Positions 1 through 10,888 are shown, counted from the stretch's first letter. The stretch: 64,000 nt of DNA from Pirellulales bacterium (GCA_028066245.1 JALCBR010000006.1:37526-101525), one strand, 5' to 3'. Numbers and translations: made by a program. Notes: generated by a model from the letters alone, not told the origin.

Positions 1-2754
1 AAATCCGTGCTGAACGCCATCGTACTCGGAGCTTGCCATCCGGTTGATGCTGGCGAACTGGATGTATCGGTTGACGGTGTACTCATCGTAGCCAACCGAT
101 CCGGCGAACAGAAAGTGTCCCAGGACATCGTACCCTTCGATGAAACCGCCGAGTGCATAGCTGCGCGACTTGGCGTGAGCGATGGGAACAAACGAGTTCA
201 CTGACGGCGCGGTATAGTTGCCAAAGAAACCGACTCGCGGACCACCCAGGCAACGCGCGGCGCCAAAGGTCGTACCACCGACTGTGTAATCAATCCCCGC
301 AGCATTGCCGTCGTAGTCGACATCGCCGCCACGGCCATATCCCAGAATCCATCCATCCCAAGTTCCGTCACACCCGCAGCAAGCGCCTTGCATTTGGCGG
401 CTGAGGATTCCGTACATTTGGCTGGTGTTCTGCATGCTCACCAAAGCCATTGTTCCGTGGATGTCGCCAACCATTTGGTCAAGCGCCGCAAGAATACTCT
501 CCACGTTCGGATCGGCGTCCAAGATGTCACGCACTCTTTGAAAGTCCGGGTTGGGATTGTTGCGGACAAGATCCAAATACGTTCCCAAGGCGACCTGATT
601 GAACGTACGGCCAAGCAATCCCGTGACCCCGTCACGGCCAATCGTGATGCCAAACGTGAAGGGCGTTTGGAATTGAACTGCACGGAAGCCAGGGATGTTG
701 TCCATCACTGTGGGTGGCGTTCCAACTGTGACGCCGCCCCCGGTGATAATGAATGTGTAGCGCTCGCCGATGTTATAGATACCTGGAGCGGCATCGACGT
801 TGACGGTGCCACCCTGCAGATTGGCAAACCCACTAACAACAATCAGGTCGTTATCAACGCCGGCAACGGGATTGGGCCCGCCGGGTTGGATTTCAATGTT
901 GTACGCACCGCCGACAGAATTCAAATCTCCGTTGATGGTCAACGTTCCAATGCTGTTGCCGGGCGCGATGGTTCCCATCTGTTGTATGGGTGCAGCAGAG
1001 GTGATCATGCCCGCACCGCCTAAGGTAGCGCCAGACCGAATCATCAGGTTCTGGAAGATGACTGAACCGTTGAATCTGGTTTCCCCTCCGACAAGATCAC
1101 CATTAAGGTTTGGTCCAACACCGGTGATGTTGTGGACGTAGTCGAAGAAGAAGGTGCCGTCGGGTGTCGCGGTCGCCTCGCCATTGGCATCCGCAGTTCG
1201 TCCAAAGGTCAGCGTCGGTGCGTTGAGCCCCGCTGTTGAGAGAGCGCTACTGACGATGTTTCCGTTGATCACGGCGCCTTGCATAATGTTGATCTCGCCA
1301 ACTGCTGCCGTTGGACCAATTTCAATCGCCGTGCCCGTACCCCCGAGCGTGTTAATTGTGCCCGTCAGGTCAAATCGACTGACCAGCGCACTCTGATAGT
1401 CTTCCGAGGTGATCTGAAGTCCTGGAAAGTTCAGCAAACCTCGAGTGAAGTCAATCAAAACACCTCGTCCATTCGCTCCTGTGGCGTTGATTGTGCCACG
1501 ATGAACGAGGACATGATTGGCCCCCGCGCTTGCAAACAAGCCGACTCCCGAGGTGCCATTGGCGCTGACTGAGGTTCCCGGCGCGATGGTCACCTTGTTG
1601 CCATTCATGGTATTGCCAGGCTCTTGGCCTCCATTGAGCCGAATGCCGGTACTCGCGAAGCCATTGGCACTGACGTTGGCATTGACGAGCAGATTGCGGT
1701 TGTCCGCTTGGACATAAACTCCATTCGCAAATTCTTGCGTCGGTGCAAATCCACCTGTCGCGGCTTGTATTCCGTTTCCGTTGGTGTAAAAGGCCGCCCC
1801 AAAGTGATCAGCCAGGTTGACGGTGTATCCCATGTCAACAAACGCCGCCAACTCCAACGGCGACATATGCCCCTGGTTGCGGAAGTCCTTGCCGAACGGC
1901 GTTGATCGAGTCAAGTTGGCGAAGTCAAGCAGTAGGTGCGTATCTGGGTTCTGGATTGGCAACGGACCGCCGAAGAGCCCCTGGACGGTGGCTCCTGTAA
2001 AAACGCTGGTAGGTGCATTGGGATCGACGACATTATCGACCCAGGCTTGGTTGAGCTCGACCGACATCAGGGCCTGATCTTGGTCGAAGACCGGCACAGT
2101 ATTCACCATCCCCAAAAGGTGGCCGATTTCATGAATGGCGATCGCTTCCATGGAGTTCAATGTTGGAATCTGCGTCATCACGGAAGTATCGAATGCGTCT
2201 GTGCCGGGGATAAACGCGATCGCTCCATCAATACCGGTTTCCGTTGCTCCGACCGTGTCGGCACGTTGTGGAGTATTACCATTGACGAGCCGGTCAAAGG
2301 TGTTGGTTTGGAACATACCTCCCCCGACATCCGCACCCTGCGAAGCGGCAAAGGCATTGAAAGCGGGCGTCGCGGCATCGATGGCAAAGCGAATCACCGG
2401 TGAATTCGCGTTCGCGGCCGGGAGGCCAAGACGGTCTGACCAATACTGCAAAGCACGTTCGACGGCAGCGATTTGATCCGCTGAAAATACCCCTAGATCG
2501 CCATCGGCAATGACTCCACCACCGAGCATAAACGCACCGCCAGCGGCGTTGTCGCCCGCGTTCCAGAATTGGACGTTGAATCCACCAACCTGGGTAATCG
2601 CCGGATGCTGGGCATGAGCCCGTTCCGAACCAATCGTGGTCGCGATGAGCAGGGCAAACGTGGCCAGGCACAGCGCCTTAGCCACAGTCCGGCGCCACCG
2701 ACCGAAAAGGGGGCTCTTGCGAACAGGCATCTTGGATTTGTCGAGGCAGGACAT
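1..2754 (-). CDS. Secreted metzincin-like metalloprotease / autotransporter (partial; C-terminus beyond window start)
   Basis: Open minus-strand frame from ATG at 2754 with no stop to base 1 (frame checked at 2133 and 339). N-terminal signal-like segment, HEIGHLLG motif, autotransporter-type repeat (GGAGMITSAAPIQQMGTIAPGNSIGTLTINGDL) and barrel-like C-terminus (DGWILGYGRGGDVDYDGNAAGIDYTVGGTTFG). Absent from the ORF track because it has no stop in the window. Confidence 0.82.
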   Translation of the reverse strand, partial: MSCLDKSKMPVRKSPLFGRWRRTVAKALCLATFALLIATTIGSERAHAQHPAITQVGGFNVQFWNAGDNAAGGAFMLGGGVIADGDLGVFSADQIAAVERALQYWSDRLGLPAANANSPVIRFAIDAATPAFNAFAASQGADVGGGMFQTNTFDRLVNGNTPQRADTVGATETGIDGAIAFIPGTDAFDTSVMTQIPTLNSMEAIAIHEIGHLLGMVNTVPVFDQDQALMSVELNQAWVDNVVDPNAPTSVFTGATVQGLFGGPLPIQNPDTHLLLDFANLTRSTPFGKDFRNQGHMSPLELAAFVDMGYTVNLADHFGAAFYTNGNGIQAATGGFAPTQEFANGVYVQADNRNLLVNANVSANGFASTGIRLNGGQEPGNTMNGNKVTIAPGTSVSANGTSGVGLFASAGANHVLVHRGTINATGANGRGVLIDFTRGLLNFPGLQITSEDYQSALVSRFDLTGTINTLGGTGTAIEIGPTAAVGEINIMQGAVINGNIVSSALSTAGLNAPTLTFGRTADANGEATATPDGTFFFDYVHNITGVGPNLNGDLVGGETRFNGSVIFQNLMIRSGATLGGAGMITSAAPIQQMGTIAPGNSIGTLTINGDLNSVGGAYNIEIQPGGPNPVAGVDNDLIVVSGFANLQGGTVNVDAAPGIYNIGERYTFIITGGGVTVGTPPTVMDNIPGFRAVQFQTPFTFGITIGRDGVTGLLGRTFNQVALGTYLDLVRNNPNPDFQRVRDILDADPNVESILAALDQMVGDIHGTMALVSMQNTSQMYGILSRQMQGACCGCDGTWDGWILGYGRGGDVDYDGNAAGIDYTVGGTTFGAARCLGGPRVGFFGNYTAPSVNSFVPIAHAKSRSYALGGFIEGYDVLGHFLFAGSVGYDEYTVNRYIQFASINRMASSEYDGVQHGF

Positions 2755-3946
2755 GTTCGCTCTCTTCGAAAGGAATCTTTTTTCGGTTGTTCGCAGGTAA
2801 ATCGTCCGATGGTGCAGACTCTCGGCACCTAGCGCATCCGGCTTATCATTTGGTCGGCGGGTCTAACCGTTGTCTTTGGCACGACCGAAATCTGCGGAAA
2901 ACTCAACCTAAGCCCCCTAATTTTCCATTGCGCATTTATGCCATAAGTCATTCTCAAACAATGCATTACGTCAAGAAGGTTATCGAGTCTGGCTTGTCAC
3001 AATCGCAGACACCTGAATGCACAAACGGAGCATTCGATTGAATCGACACAACCCCAACGCCATAAAGCATCAATGCAAATAGATGAATTGGTGGTGTACT
3101 GTAAAAGGCTTGAATGCGGCACTAGATTTGCTAGCGGGGCCACTTTTCAAGCGACAATTGCAAGATGACAAGCCCAGCCCTGAAGACACCAGGCAATGTG
3201 ATTCTGAGCAGGCATTGCGACACGGGGACTTTTCTGCAAGATTTGTAAACCAATCTGCGTTAATCACGTAGCGTACGGAGATTGAACGCGCGATTCTCCA
3301 GCTTCATTGCCATTCACTACCTAGCGGTCATCCGCTTCGCCGATGTTCTTGCGACTTGCCGTGACATTCAGCGTGCTGGCTTTGAAAGCAGAGCTGGCGA
3401 TCCTTTTTTTCTCGCTGAGTGGCGGTGTTAGTGAATACTCGCATGCAGAGATTCAAGAGATCTGTGAGCGCGAAGTCGAAGCGACATCCAGCCTCGGCAA
3501 CCGTCAGCGTCAGCGCAAAAACCTGGTGACCACGCGCACTCGCCCGGAATTGCATCCCGGCACTCACTTCCAGCCTGATGGTAGTCACCAGCCGGCGGTT
3601 TCCGGTCATCGCCTGAGTGACAGCTTGCTAGCCCCACTTCGCTGCTAGGCGCGTTGTGCTGCGCTGGCGTCGCATGCGCTATTGGATCGTCGCTTAGTCT
3701 AGCGCGGCCGGTGCGTATTTTTGTGACGCCCCCACAGTCTTTGGCGAACTCTTCGTTGGCCGTCCGCTGGCATTGCGGATTGGTCATCCAGGCGCAAAGC
3801 GGTCTGGCAGACGAATCTGCAACTACCGCAAGCAATACGCAAGCCCGAGGCATTGGAAACGCTCAGCAATGATAGCGTTTCAATGCGAGTTGTGGCGATC
3901 GATCCCCACCATTTGATTTGCAACGGTCATTTGTACGCAGCGAGCG

Positions 3947-6250
3947 ATGGAAATGAATCAAGACGTGAATACATCTCACAGCGACAACTCGGTCTCCATG
4001 CTGAACCCGAAAGTTGTCGGCAAGGATTTGGTCTCCGGCGTCGTCGTTTTTCTTGTCGCCCTGCCACTTTGCCTGGGGATTGCACTGGCATCAGGTGCGC
4101 CGCTGATCTCTGGTCTAATTGCCGGCATCGCTGGCGGCTTGGTAGTTGGAATTCTCAGCGGTTCACACACCAGCGTCAGCGGGCCCGCAGCCGGGTTGAC
4201 AGCTATTGTCGCTGCTCAGATTACGGCGCTAGAGAGTTTTGAAGCGTTTTTAGTGGCTGTCATTTTTGCAGGCGTGATTCAGATCGTCCTCGGTTTGCTC
4301 AAGGCTGGCGGATTGAACGCCTTCTTTCCCAGTAGCGTCATCAAAGGACTTCTGGCAGCTATTGGGGTGATCTTGATTCTCAAACAGATTCCCCATCTTG
4401 TTGGGCACGACTCCGACCCTGAAGGGGCAATGTCATTCCAGCAACCCGATGCGGAAACGAATACGTTTACTGAGTTGCTGAACGTCTTCGGTGATCTGCA
4501 GTTGGGTTCGCTGGTCATTGGACTTGGCTCTGTGGTGCTCTTGCTCGTGTGGGACCGAATTAAGCCCCTCAAGCGGAGCCTGGTCCCAGCGCCGCTGATT
4601 GTCGTTGCGTTGGGTGTTGGCTTAGGATCATGGTTCGGACAGGTCGGCGGAAGATGGGTGATTGGCGCAAGCCATATGGTTGAAGTGCCCGTCTCTGAAT
4701 CCCTTTCGGGGTTTTTTTCTTCGCTTGCTTCGCCTGACTTTTCCGCCGTGTTGAATCCGGCGGTCTATCTGGCCGCGGTCACGATCGCCATTGTTGCGTC
4801 GCTGGAGACGCTCCTGAACTTGGAAGCAGTTGACCGGCTTGATCCGCGGCACAGGCATTCGCCGCCCAACCGCGAACTGATTGCCCAAGGAGTTGGCAAT
4901 ATCACTGCGGGCATGCTGGGCGGTTTGCCCATGACTTCCGTGATCGTCCGCAGTTCTGTCAACATCAGCACTGGGGCCTATACGCGGATCTCCGCCATCT
5001 TCCACGGGTTGCTGCTAGTGGTCAGCGTGATCATGTTCCCGGCCTGGCTGAATATGATCCCTCTCTCCTGCCTGGCCGCGATTTTGATCGTCACGGGATT
5101 CAAACTTGCCAGTCCCAAACTGTTTGTCCAAATGTGGAAGGGCGGCAGATACCAATTCATTCCTTTCGTCACGACCGTAAGTGTCATTGTGCTGAGGGAT
5201 TTGCTTGTCGGAATCATGGTCGGCCTGGGAGTCAGTCTGACATTCATCCTGATGAGCAATCTGCGCCGCCCTGTGCGCAAAGTCGTGGAAGGTCACGTTG
5301 GCGGCGAGGTCGTTCGCATTGAACTGGGTAATCAGGTCAGCTTCCTCAACAAAGCCGCGTTGGAACGCTCGTTGCGAGAGGTTCCAGACGGTGGGCACGT
5401 GTTGCTGGACGCTCACGGCTCGGACTACATCGATCCCGATGTATTGAGCTTGATCCGAGAATTTAAGGAAGAGGTTGGTCCGGCGCGAAACGTCCAAGTC
5501 AGCCTGCGCGGCTTCCGCGATAAGTATGAACTGGAGGATGAGGTCCTGTTCGTTGACTACACCACGCGAGAGCTCCAGCAGCAGCTGACGCCTGCCAAAG
5601 CTCTCCAGTTTCTCATGGATGGCAATGAGCGATTCCGTTCCGGAAAACGGTTGTCGCGAGACCTCGGCCGACAGTTGCGCGCCACATCGCACGGCCAACA
5701 TCCCATGGCCGTGATCCTCAGTTGCATCGACTCACGCACGCCGGCCGAAGTCATCTTTGACTTGGGCCTGGGCGATGTCCTCAGCGTGCGTGTCGCTGGC
5801 AACCTCATCAGCCCCATGATCCTGGGCAGCATTGAGTATGGTTGCAAAGTGGCTGGGGCAAAACTTGTCATGGTGTTGGGCAATACGCAGTGCGGAGTCG
5901 TGGCCACAGCCTGCGAGCACGCCGCGGCCAAGAAAGATCTTTCCCAGGACGGTTCGGCCAATGTTGCTTCCGTTATTCACGAGATCCAAGCCTCGATCGA
6001 TGGTGCGGAGTGCCACTCCGCAATGCAGGGAAGCAAGAATGAGCAAGCCGAGTTTGTTAATGGCGTCGCGACGAACAACGTTCAGCACGTTGTTGACTCA
6101 ATCCTTGAACAAAGTTCAACGATCAAACAAATGACCGAAGAGGGCGAGGTCGCTGTCGTTGGCGGAATGTACGATGTCAGCACCGGCAAGATTGACTTCT
6201 TCGTCGAGAATGGCTTGGTCAACGAAGAAGAGGTCGACGCGATGGCTTGA
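3947..6250 (+). CDS. SulP-family anion transporter fused to degenerate STAS and beta-carbonic anhydrase domains
   Basis: 767 aa; SulP N-terminus (DLVSGVVVFLVALPLCLGIALASGAPLISGLIAGIAGGLVVG), STAS-like middle, beta-CA C-terminus (AVILSCIDSRTPAEVIFDLGLGDVLSVRVAGN...VMVLGNTQCG). Confidence 0.95.
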   Translation: MEMNQDVNTSHSDNSVSMLNPKVVGKDLVSGVVVFLVALPLCLGIALASGAPLISGLIAGIAGGLVVGILSGSHTSVSGPAAGLTAIVAAQITALESFEAFLVAVIFAGVIQIVLGLLKAGGLNAFFPSSVIKGLLAAIGVILILKQIPHLVGHDSDPEGAMSFQQPDAETNTFTELLNVFGDLQLGSLVIGLGSVVLLLVWDRIKPLKRSLVPAPLIVVALGVGLGSWFGQVGGRWVIGASHMVEVPVSESLSGFFSSLASPDFSAVLNPAVYLAAVTIAIVASLETLLNLEAVDRLDPRHRHSPPNRELIAQGVGNITAGMLGGLPMTSVIVRSSVNISTGAYTRISAIFHGLLLVVSVIMFPAWLNMIPLSCLAAILIVTGFKLASPKLFVQMWKGGRYQFIPFVTTVSVIVLRDLLVGIMVGLGVSLTFILMSNLRRPVRKVVEGHVGGEVVRIELGNQVSFLNKAALERSLREVPDGGHVLLDAHGSDYIDPDVLSLIREFKEEVGPARNVQVSLRGFRDKYELEDEVLFVDYTTRELQQQLTPAKALQFLMDGNERFRSGKRLSRDLGRQLRATSHGQHPMAVILSCIDSRTPAEVIFDLGLGDVLSVRVAGNLISPMILGSIEYGCKVAGAKLVMVLGNTQCGVVATACEHAAAKKDLSQDGSANVASVIHEIQASIDGAECHSAMQGSKNEQAEFVNGVATNNVQHVVDSILEQSSTIKQMTEEGEVAVVGGMYDVSTGKIDFFVENGLVNEEEVDAMA

Positions 6251-6423
6251 GAGTGGACTGCCCACATCAACGTGGCGCGAAATCTTGCTCCTCGTCAATC
6301 AGAATAGCCACCGTCCCAGGAACGGTTGGCGCCCCTCCTGGCACCACTCCCGGAAACACTGGTGGCGCGCCCGTTGGAACTCCTGTCGACACCCCTGTTA
6401 GAACTCTGGTCCAAACCACCCGT

Positions 6424-6494
6424 TGGGGGGAGTGCACAGTACCCCCTTTCGAGGTGTATTGACGAGCGAGAAAGCGGCTGAAAATCGCTTTCTC
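6424..6494. terminator. Probable terminator region between convergent genes
   Basis: GGGGG-agtgcacagta-CCCCC followed by TTT, then perfect 9-bp stem GAGAAAGCG-gctgaaaat-CGCTTTCTC, between the convergent SulP-CA and accC ends. Confidence 0.45.
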
Positions 6495-6515
6495 TCAAGC
6501 ACTGATTGACAGCTA

Positions 6516-7865
6516 CTAGTCCCGCTTCTTCCACGTCCGTTCGACGAACGTGGTATCCATCCGCATTTCATGGAACGCGGTGTGGTTGAGGATTTCCCGG
6601 AGGATCGGCTTGGTGGTCTTCAGCCCGTCCACGCGGAGTTCTGTAAGAGCCCGGAGCATACACGCGATGGCTTCATCCCGCGTTGGCTGGTGGACCAACA
6701 GTTTGCCGATCATGGAATCATAATATGGCGGTACGGAATAGCCGCTATGCGCGTGCGAATCAAACCGGACGCCAAACCCGCCGGGTGCAATCAACCGATC
6801 GATCTTGCCTGGGTTAGGGCGGAAGCCATGGTTTGGGTCTTCTGCGTTGATGCGGCATTCCATCGCCGCGCCGCTGGGTTTGATGTTTTCTTGCGTGAAG
6901 GGGAGTTCCTCTCCCGCAGCCACGCGGATCATGGTCTTAATGAGATCAATATTGGTGACGAGTTCTGTGACCGGATGCTCCACCTGAATCCGCGTGTTAA
7001 CTTCAATGAAGTAGAAGTTGTTTTCGCGGTCGAGAATGAACTCGACTGTGCCGGCGTTGGTGTAGTTGGCCGCGCGGGCAATGCGGACCGCAGCATCACA
7101 AATCTCCGCCCGTAGCTCGTCGCTGAGGTTGGGGGCCGGGCTTTCTTCAATCAGCTTTTGATGCCGCCGCTGCGTGGTGCAATCTCGCTCGAACAAATGG
7201 CAGACGTTGCCGTGTTGGTCCGCGATGAGCTGCACCTCAATGTGCCTGGGGAACTGGACGTACTTCTCCAGGTAGACGCTAGGGTCGCCGAATGCAGCCC
7301 CGGCTTCCGCTTGAGCCTGGGCAAGTTCTGACTTGAACTTGAGATCATTTTGGGCCACCCGCATCCCGCGGCCACCACCACCGGCGACCGCTTTGATCAA
7401 CACGGGGAAGCCAAGCTCGTGGGCAGTACGCAAAGCCGCGTCTTCAGACTCGACAATTCCATCACTGCCGGGCACGACGGGCACATCGGCCTTCTTGGCG
7501 AGACGGCGTGCTTTTTCCTTGTCGCCCAGCAACATCATCGCTTCCGGGGTTGGTCCAATGAAATCGATCTGGCAACTGCGGCACACATCGGCAAAGCCAG
7601 GGTTCTCCGCCAAGAACCCGTAGCCTGGGTGAATGGCTTGTACGTTGCCAATCTCCGCCGCCGCGATAATGCTGGCTTGCTTAAGATAGCTATCTCCACC
7701 GCGCGGTCCGCCGATGCAGATTGCTTGATCGGCCAGATCCAGATAAGCCGCACCTCGATCGGCCTCGCTGAAGACGGCGACCGTCTCGATTCCCATCTCG
7801 CGGCATGCACGCAGGATCCTTAGTGCAATTTCGCCGCGGTTCGCTACCAGGATTCGCGTGTACAT
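6516..7865 (-). CDS. accC: Acetyl-CoA carboxylase biotin carboxylase subunit
   Basis: 449 aa; [36 protein letters not shown]..., [12 protein letters not shown], full-length biotin carboxylase. Confidence 0.97.
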   Translation of the reverse strand: MYTRILVANRGEIALRILRACREMGIETVAVFSEADRGAAYLDLADQAICIGGPRGGDSYLKQASIIAAAEIGNVQAIHPGYGFLAENPGFADVCRSCQIDFIGPTPEAMMLLGDKEKARRLAKKADVPVVPGSDGIVESEDAALRTAHELGFPVLIKAVAGGGGRGMRVAQNDLKFKSELAQAQAEAGAAFGDPSVYLEKYVQFPRHIEVQLIADQHGNVCHLFERDCTTQRRHQKLIEESPAPNLSDELRAEICDAAVRIARAANYTNAGTVEFILDRENNFYFIEVNTRIQVEHPVTELVTNIDLIKTMIRVAAGEELPFTQENIKPSGAAMECRINAEDPNHGFRPNPGKIDRLIAPGGFGVRFDSHAHSGYSVPPYYDSMIGKLLVHQPTRDEAIACMLRALTELRVDGLKTTKPILREILNHTAFHEMRMDTTFVERTWKKRD

Positions 7866-8033
7866 AACCAGCTGGAACTTCGGATTCTGCTAAGGGGATG
7901 GGAGAGTGGCCTACGGGGCCGGCAATTGAGCCGCTACGGCGAAAGTTCATCTTTGGGAGTTGCAGCGGTGATCGTCCAGCGCAGCTGCGGACAGAACTGG
8001 GTGACCTGATTGGTCTGCGCGTTGCAAGAATAG

Positions 8034-8519
8034 TTAGGCAGGCTCAATCGCAAACAGGGCTTGATTGTATTCCACCGCCTGTTCGTTTTGGACCAGGGCT
8101 CGCACGATCGTTCCGGAGACGCCGGCGGGGATTTCATTGAAGACCTTCATGGCTTCAATAATGCAAACCGTGGTCTCTGGTTCGACTTTATCGCCTGGTT
8201 TGACGAATGGGGGTTCACCGGGCTTGGCCGAGAGAAAGAACGTGCCTACCACGGGCGCTTTGATGGTATGCAGCTTGCTTTCGTCTTTCTTTGCTGCCGC
8301 AGTTGGATCAGCAGCGGGGGCAGCCGCTTGTGGGATTTGTGCCGGGGGCGCGCTGTGGATTACCTGCGGCGCTGTCTCTGCTCCGCGGCGCAACGAAATG
8401 CGGTCCTCTCCCGAACGCAGGTCGATCGCGGAGAGATCGTGCTCTTGCATGAGTTTCACAAGCTTGCGGATCTGTCCTAAGTCAAAGGGGTCACCGGCTT
8501 TGGACGCCGAGTCAGCCAT
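8034..8519 (-). CDS. accB: Acetyl-CoA carboxylase biotin carboxyl carrier protein
   Basis: 161 aa; biotinylation motif CIIEAMKVFNEIPAGVSGTI; next to accC. Confidence 0.96.
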   Translation of the reverse strand: MADSASKAGDPFDLGQIRKLVKLMQEHDLSAIDLRSGEDRISLRRGAETAPQVIHSAPPAQIPQAAAPAADPTAAAKKDESKLHTIKAPVVGTFFLSAKPGEPPFVKPGDKVEPETTVCIIEAMKVFNEIPAGVSGTIVRALVQNEQAVEYNQALFAIEPA

Positions 8520-8992
8520 GCCATCTAGCTCCAGTTGTCAATATTTCGCGGCGCGCCAACGTCGCTCGGGTGCGCATTCGCGCGCACAGCGAGCCGTCTC
8601 AGGCACCCCTGGTCCCGGCTCAGCCGATCTTGCGGCCGGATTTTTCCTAACTTGTTCTGAATACCCTAGTTGAAGTCAACGCCAAGCGGAAGCCGGCAAT
8701 TTCCGCGACAAGATCATTCGCGGAGAAATTTCGCGGAGAGAATATGGCGTCGTGTCAATTCGATCGACCATTCCATGCTCGACCTGGAATCTGATCCCCT
8801 AGAGAGATTTTCTTGTTGGCGTTCCGTCGCCGCCATGGGCGAACTCGGATTGCCGAGGTGTTGGACGACATCCGACTGGGAGCAGAGCGGAATCAACAAA
8901 GCGCTCGAAAACATCTTCTTGATCGGTGTTCTGTTCGTCGCCAGTTTCATCGCTTCGCGGACCCGCGATTGAATTGCCGCGGCGTTCTCGCA

Positions 8993-9247
8993 CGCCCTGC
9001 TCTCACGCGTACGGGCGAAATTGACATTGGTCAAATTTTTCCATCCTCCAGGGGGGTGGCGCAAACGCTTCACGCCCGTGCAATGGGCCAGCAACGGGAC
9101 CGCAAACATCACCGACAACCTTGACGTTACGTTCAGTAGCATGTTAACCGTCAACCTCTTATGGCGCTCGGCAGCGCGCAGGGCAGCACGAAACACCCCT
9201 CAAATTTGACCAATGTCAATTTCGCCCGTACGCCTGAAAGCAGGGCG
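8993..9247 (-). mobile_element. MITE-like repeat, copy A
   Basis: ~255 bp with ~45-bp imperfect terminal inverted repeats (CGCCCTGCTxTCAxGCGTACGGGCGAAATTGACATTGGTCAAATTT); interior matches copies B and C in reverse orientation. Confidence 0.85.
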
Positions 9248-9355
9248 CGTAGGCTTCCATCGGGGGATGATTTGACAGGGCCATCCGCTCGGCGGAACAG
9301 TAATCCGGCAGGTGCTCTAGGTTTCAGATATGCCGCTGAGAACACAGCCTGCGCG

Positions 9356-10450
9356 CTAACTCACTATCGTATCGCTCAACTCTTTGGGCACGCTGGTCAG
9401 GATTTCGAACCCGTTTTTGGTGACCAGCACGTCATCCTCAATCCGGATGCCGAACTTGCCGGGGAAATAAACGCCTGGCTCCACCGTGACCACCATCCCG
9501 GCTTGGAGAGTGCCGGTTTGGCCGGGACCCAGGCGCGGCGCTTCGTGCAGGCCGAGGCCGATGCCGTGCCCTACGGCATGGGTAAAGTTCTTGCCCATCC
9601 CAGCCTTCTCAATCACTTTCCTGGCGGCCGTGTCAATTTGTTCGAACCGCACGCCAGGCTTGATCCGCTCGATGCTGGTGATCTGAGCTTTCAGCACAGC
9701 GTTGTAAGCTTTCTCCAGTTTGGCTGGGATTTTGCCTACGTTCAGGATTCGCGTCAGATCGCTACGATATCCACCTGCCTCCCGCGCTCCCCAATCGACG
9801 AGGATCGTGCTTGCCTCATCGAACCGACGGTCAGTCAGCATCGCATGAGGCAACGCTCCGTGATCTCCCACGCCAATAATCGGTTCGAAGGCACAGCCAA
9901 GTCCTCCGCGTTGGCGAATCTCGTGTTCCAGGTCCGCGGCCACACCTCGCTCCGTCCAGTCGCCGCGGTAGCCGGCCTTGAAGCGATTGAACACTTTCTC
10001 GGCAATCTCAACTGCTCTCCGGATTGCGGCGATCTCGTCTGCGTCTTTGATTTCGCGCAGTTCCTCGACCAGCCCCTCTGTGGCAACGAGTTCCGTTTTC
10101 GGCAACGTCCGGTCCAGAGTTCCGTGCATGCTGACCGTCAGGGAACCAGACTCAAATCCCAGTGAAGGTAGCTTGCGCTTTGCGGCGATTTCGGCCGCGG
10201 CTTGAATGGTCGTTTTGCTCGGCCCTCGAATTTCGGCTTTCATGTCAGGGCAGAGATTGCTCAAATCCGTCTCATAGCGGGTATCACTGATCAGGATTTC
10301 ATCATCGCCCGTTATCAGCAGGAAGGTATCGCCGCCAGCAAACCCCGTCAGGTACTGCACGTTGGTAAAGTTCGTGACCAGCAAGCCCGGCAGTCGGTCA
10401 CGCTTTAGCAGTCGGCGAAGTTTGCTACGTCGAGCGGACGGACGGTCCAT
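9356..10450 (-). CDS. Xaa-Pro aminopeptidase / M24 family metallopeptidase
   Basis: 364 aa; creatinase-type N-terminus plus M24 motifs (LVDWGAREAGGYRSDLTR, HAVGHGIGLGLHEAPRLG, VVTVEPGVYFPGKFGIRIEDD). Confidence 0.95.
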   Translation of the reverse strand: MDRPSARRSKLRRLLKRDRLPGLLVTNFTNVQYLTGFAGGDTFLLITGDDEILISDTRYETDLSNLCPDMKAEIRGPSKTTIQAAAEIAAKRKLPSLGFESGSLTVSMHGTLDRTLPKTELVATEGLVEELREIKDADEIAAIRRAVEIAEKVFNRFKAGYRGDWTERGVAADLEHEIRQRGGLGCAFEPIIGVGDHGALPHAMLTDRRFDEASTILVDWGAREAGGYRSDLTRILNVGKIPAKLEKAYNAVLKAQITSIERIKPGVRFEQIDTAARKVIEKAGMGKNFTHAVGHGIGLGLHEAPRLGPGQTGTLQAGMVVTVEPGVYFPGKFGIRIEDDVLVTKNGFEILTSVPKELSDTIVS

Positions 10451-10888
10451 GGAAGCCTCTCACTTTTCACTGTGGCGGAATAGGAAAACGCCCATTGAAC
10501 TGTGGTCGTCACTCGGTTTCAAGCGGCGAAGGCAGCGGGACGTATGGGCTAGCCGGATTTGACTCCAACGTACAACGTCCGTCACGCGATTCGCAGCACC
10601 AGGTCAGTCCGCACCGGTGCACCACGAGACGGGGCAAGCAGGCGCCCACAGAAAATGGACGCGCCGGACGGCACGCGGCGCTGATCAGTTTGAGGGCAAC
10701 ATTGGCTTCACCTATCGCTAGCAGCGCCAGTGACGCTCAATCGGCATAGGCTCTCCGCCTGGCATTCGCTAAACTTCCTCGCCGTGCGCCGGCGGAGCCT
10801 GCGCATGGTCCGGCTGAGAGGACGTGATCGAGACCCGCATGGTCACTCCCGCGCCGGCTAGAATCTCGCGAGGCAAGGAGGCTGACCC

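Noticed and set aside
388-1023. 211 aa plus-strand ORF
   Set aside because: Antisense shadow of the protease-autotransporter coding frame, which has clear domain motifs.
3343-3648. 101 aa ORF (MFLRLAVTFSVLALKAELAILFFSLSGG...)
   Set aside because: Plausible signal-like N-terminus but no SD and no recognised family; too weak to call.
6247-6462. 71 aa ORF with Gly/Pro/Thr-rich segment (GTVGAPPGTTPGNTGGAPVGTPVDTPV)
   Set aside because: Short, begins inside the SulP-CA stop region and covers a terminator-like area; low-complexity DNA rather than a supported gene.
8714-9196. 160 aa minus-strand ORF
   Set aside because: Starts inside MITE copy A and reads out into the accB upstream region; the similar ORF at 32714 is also driven by a repeat copy.
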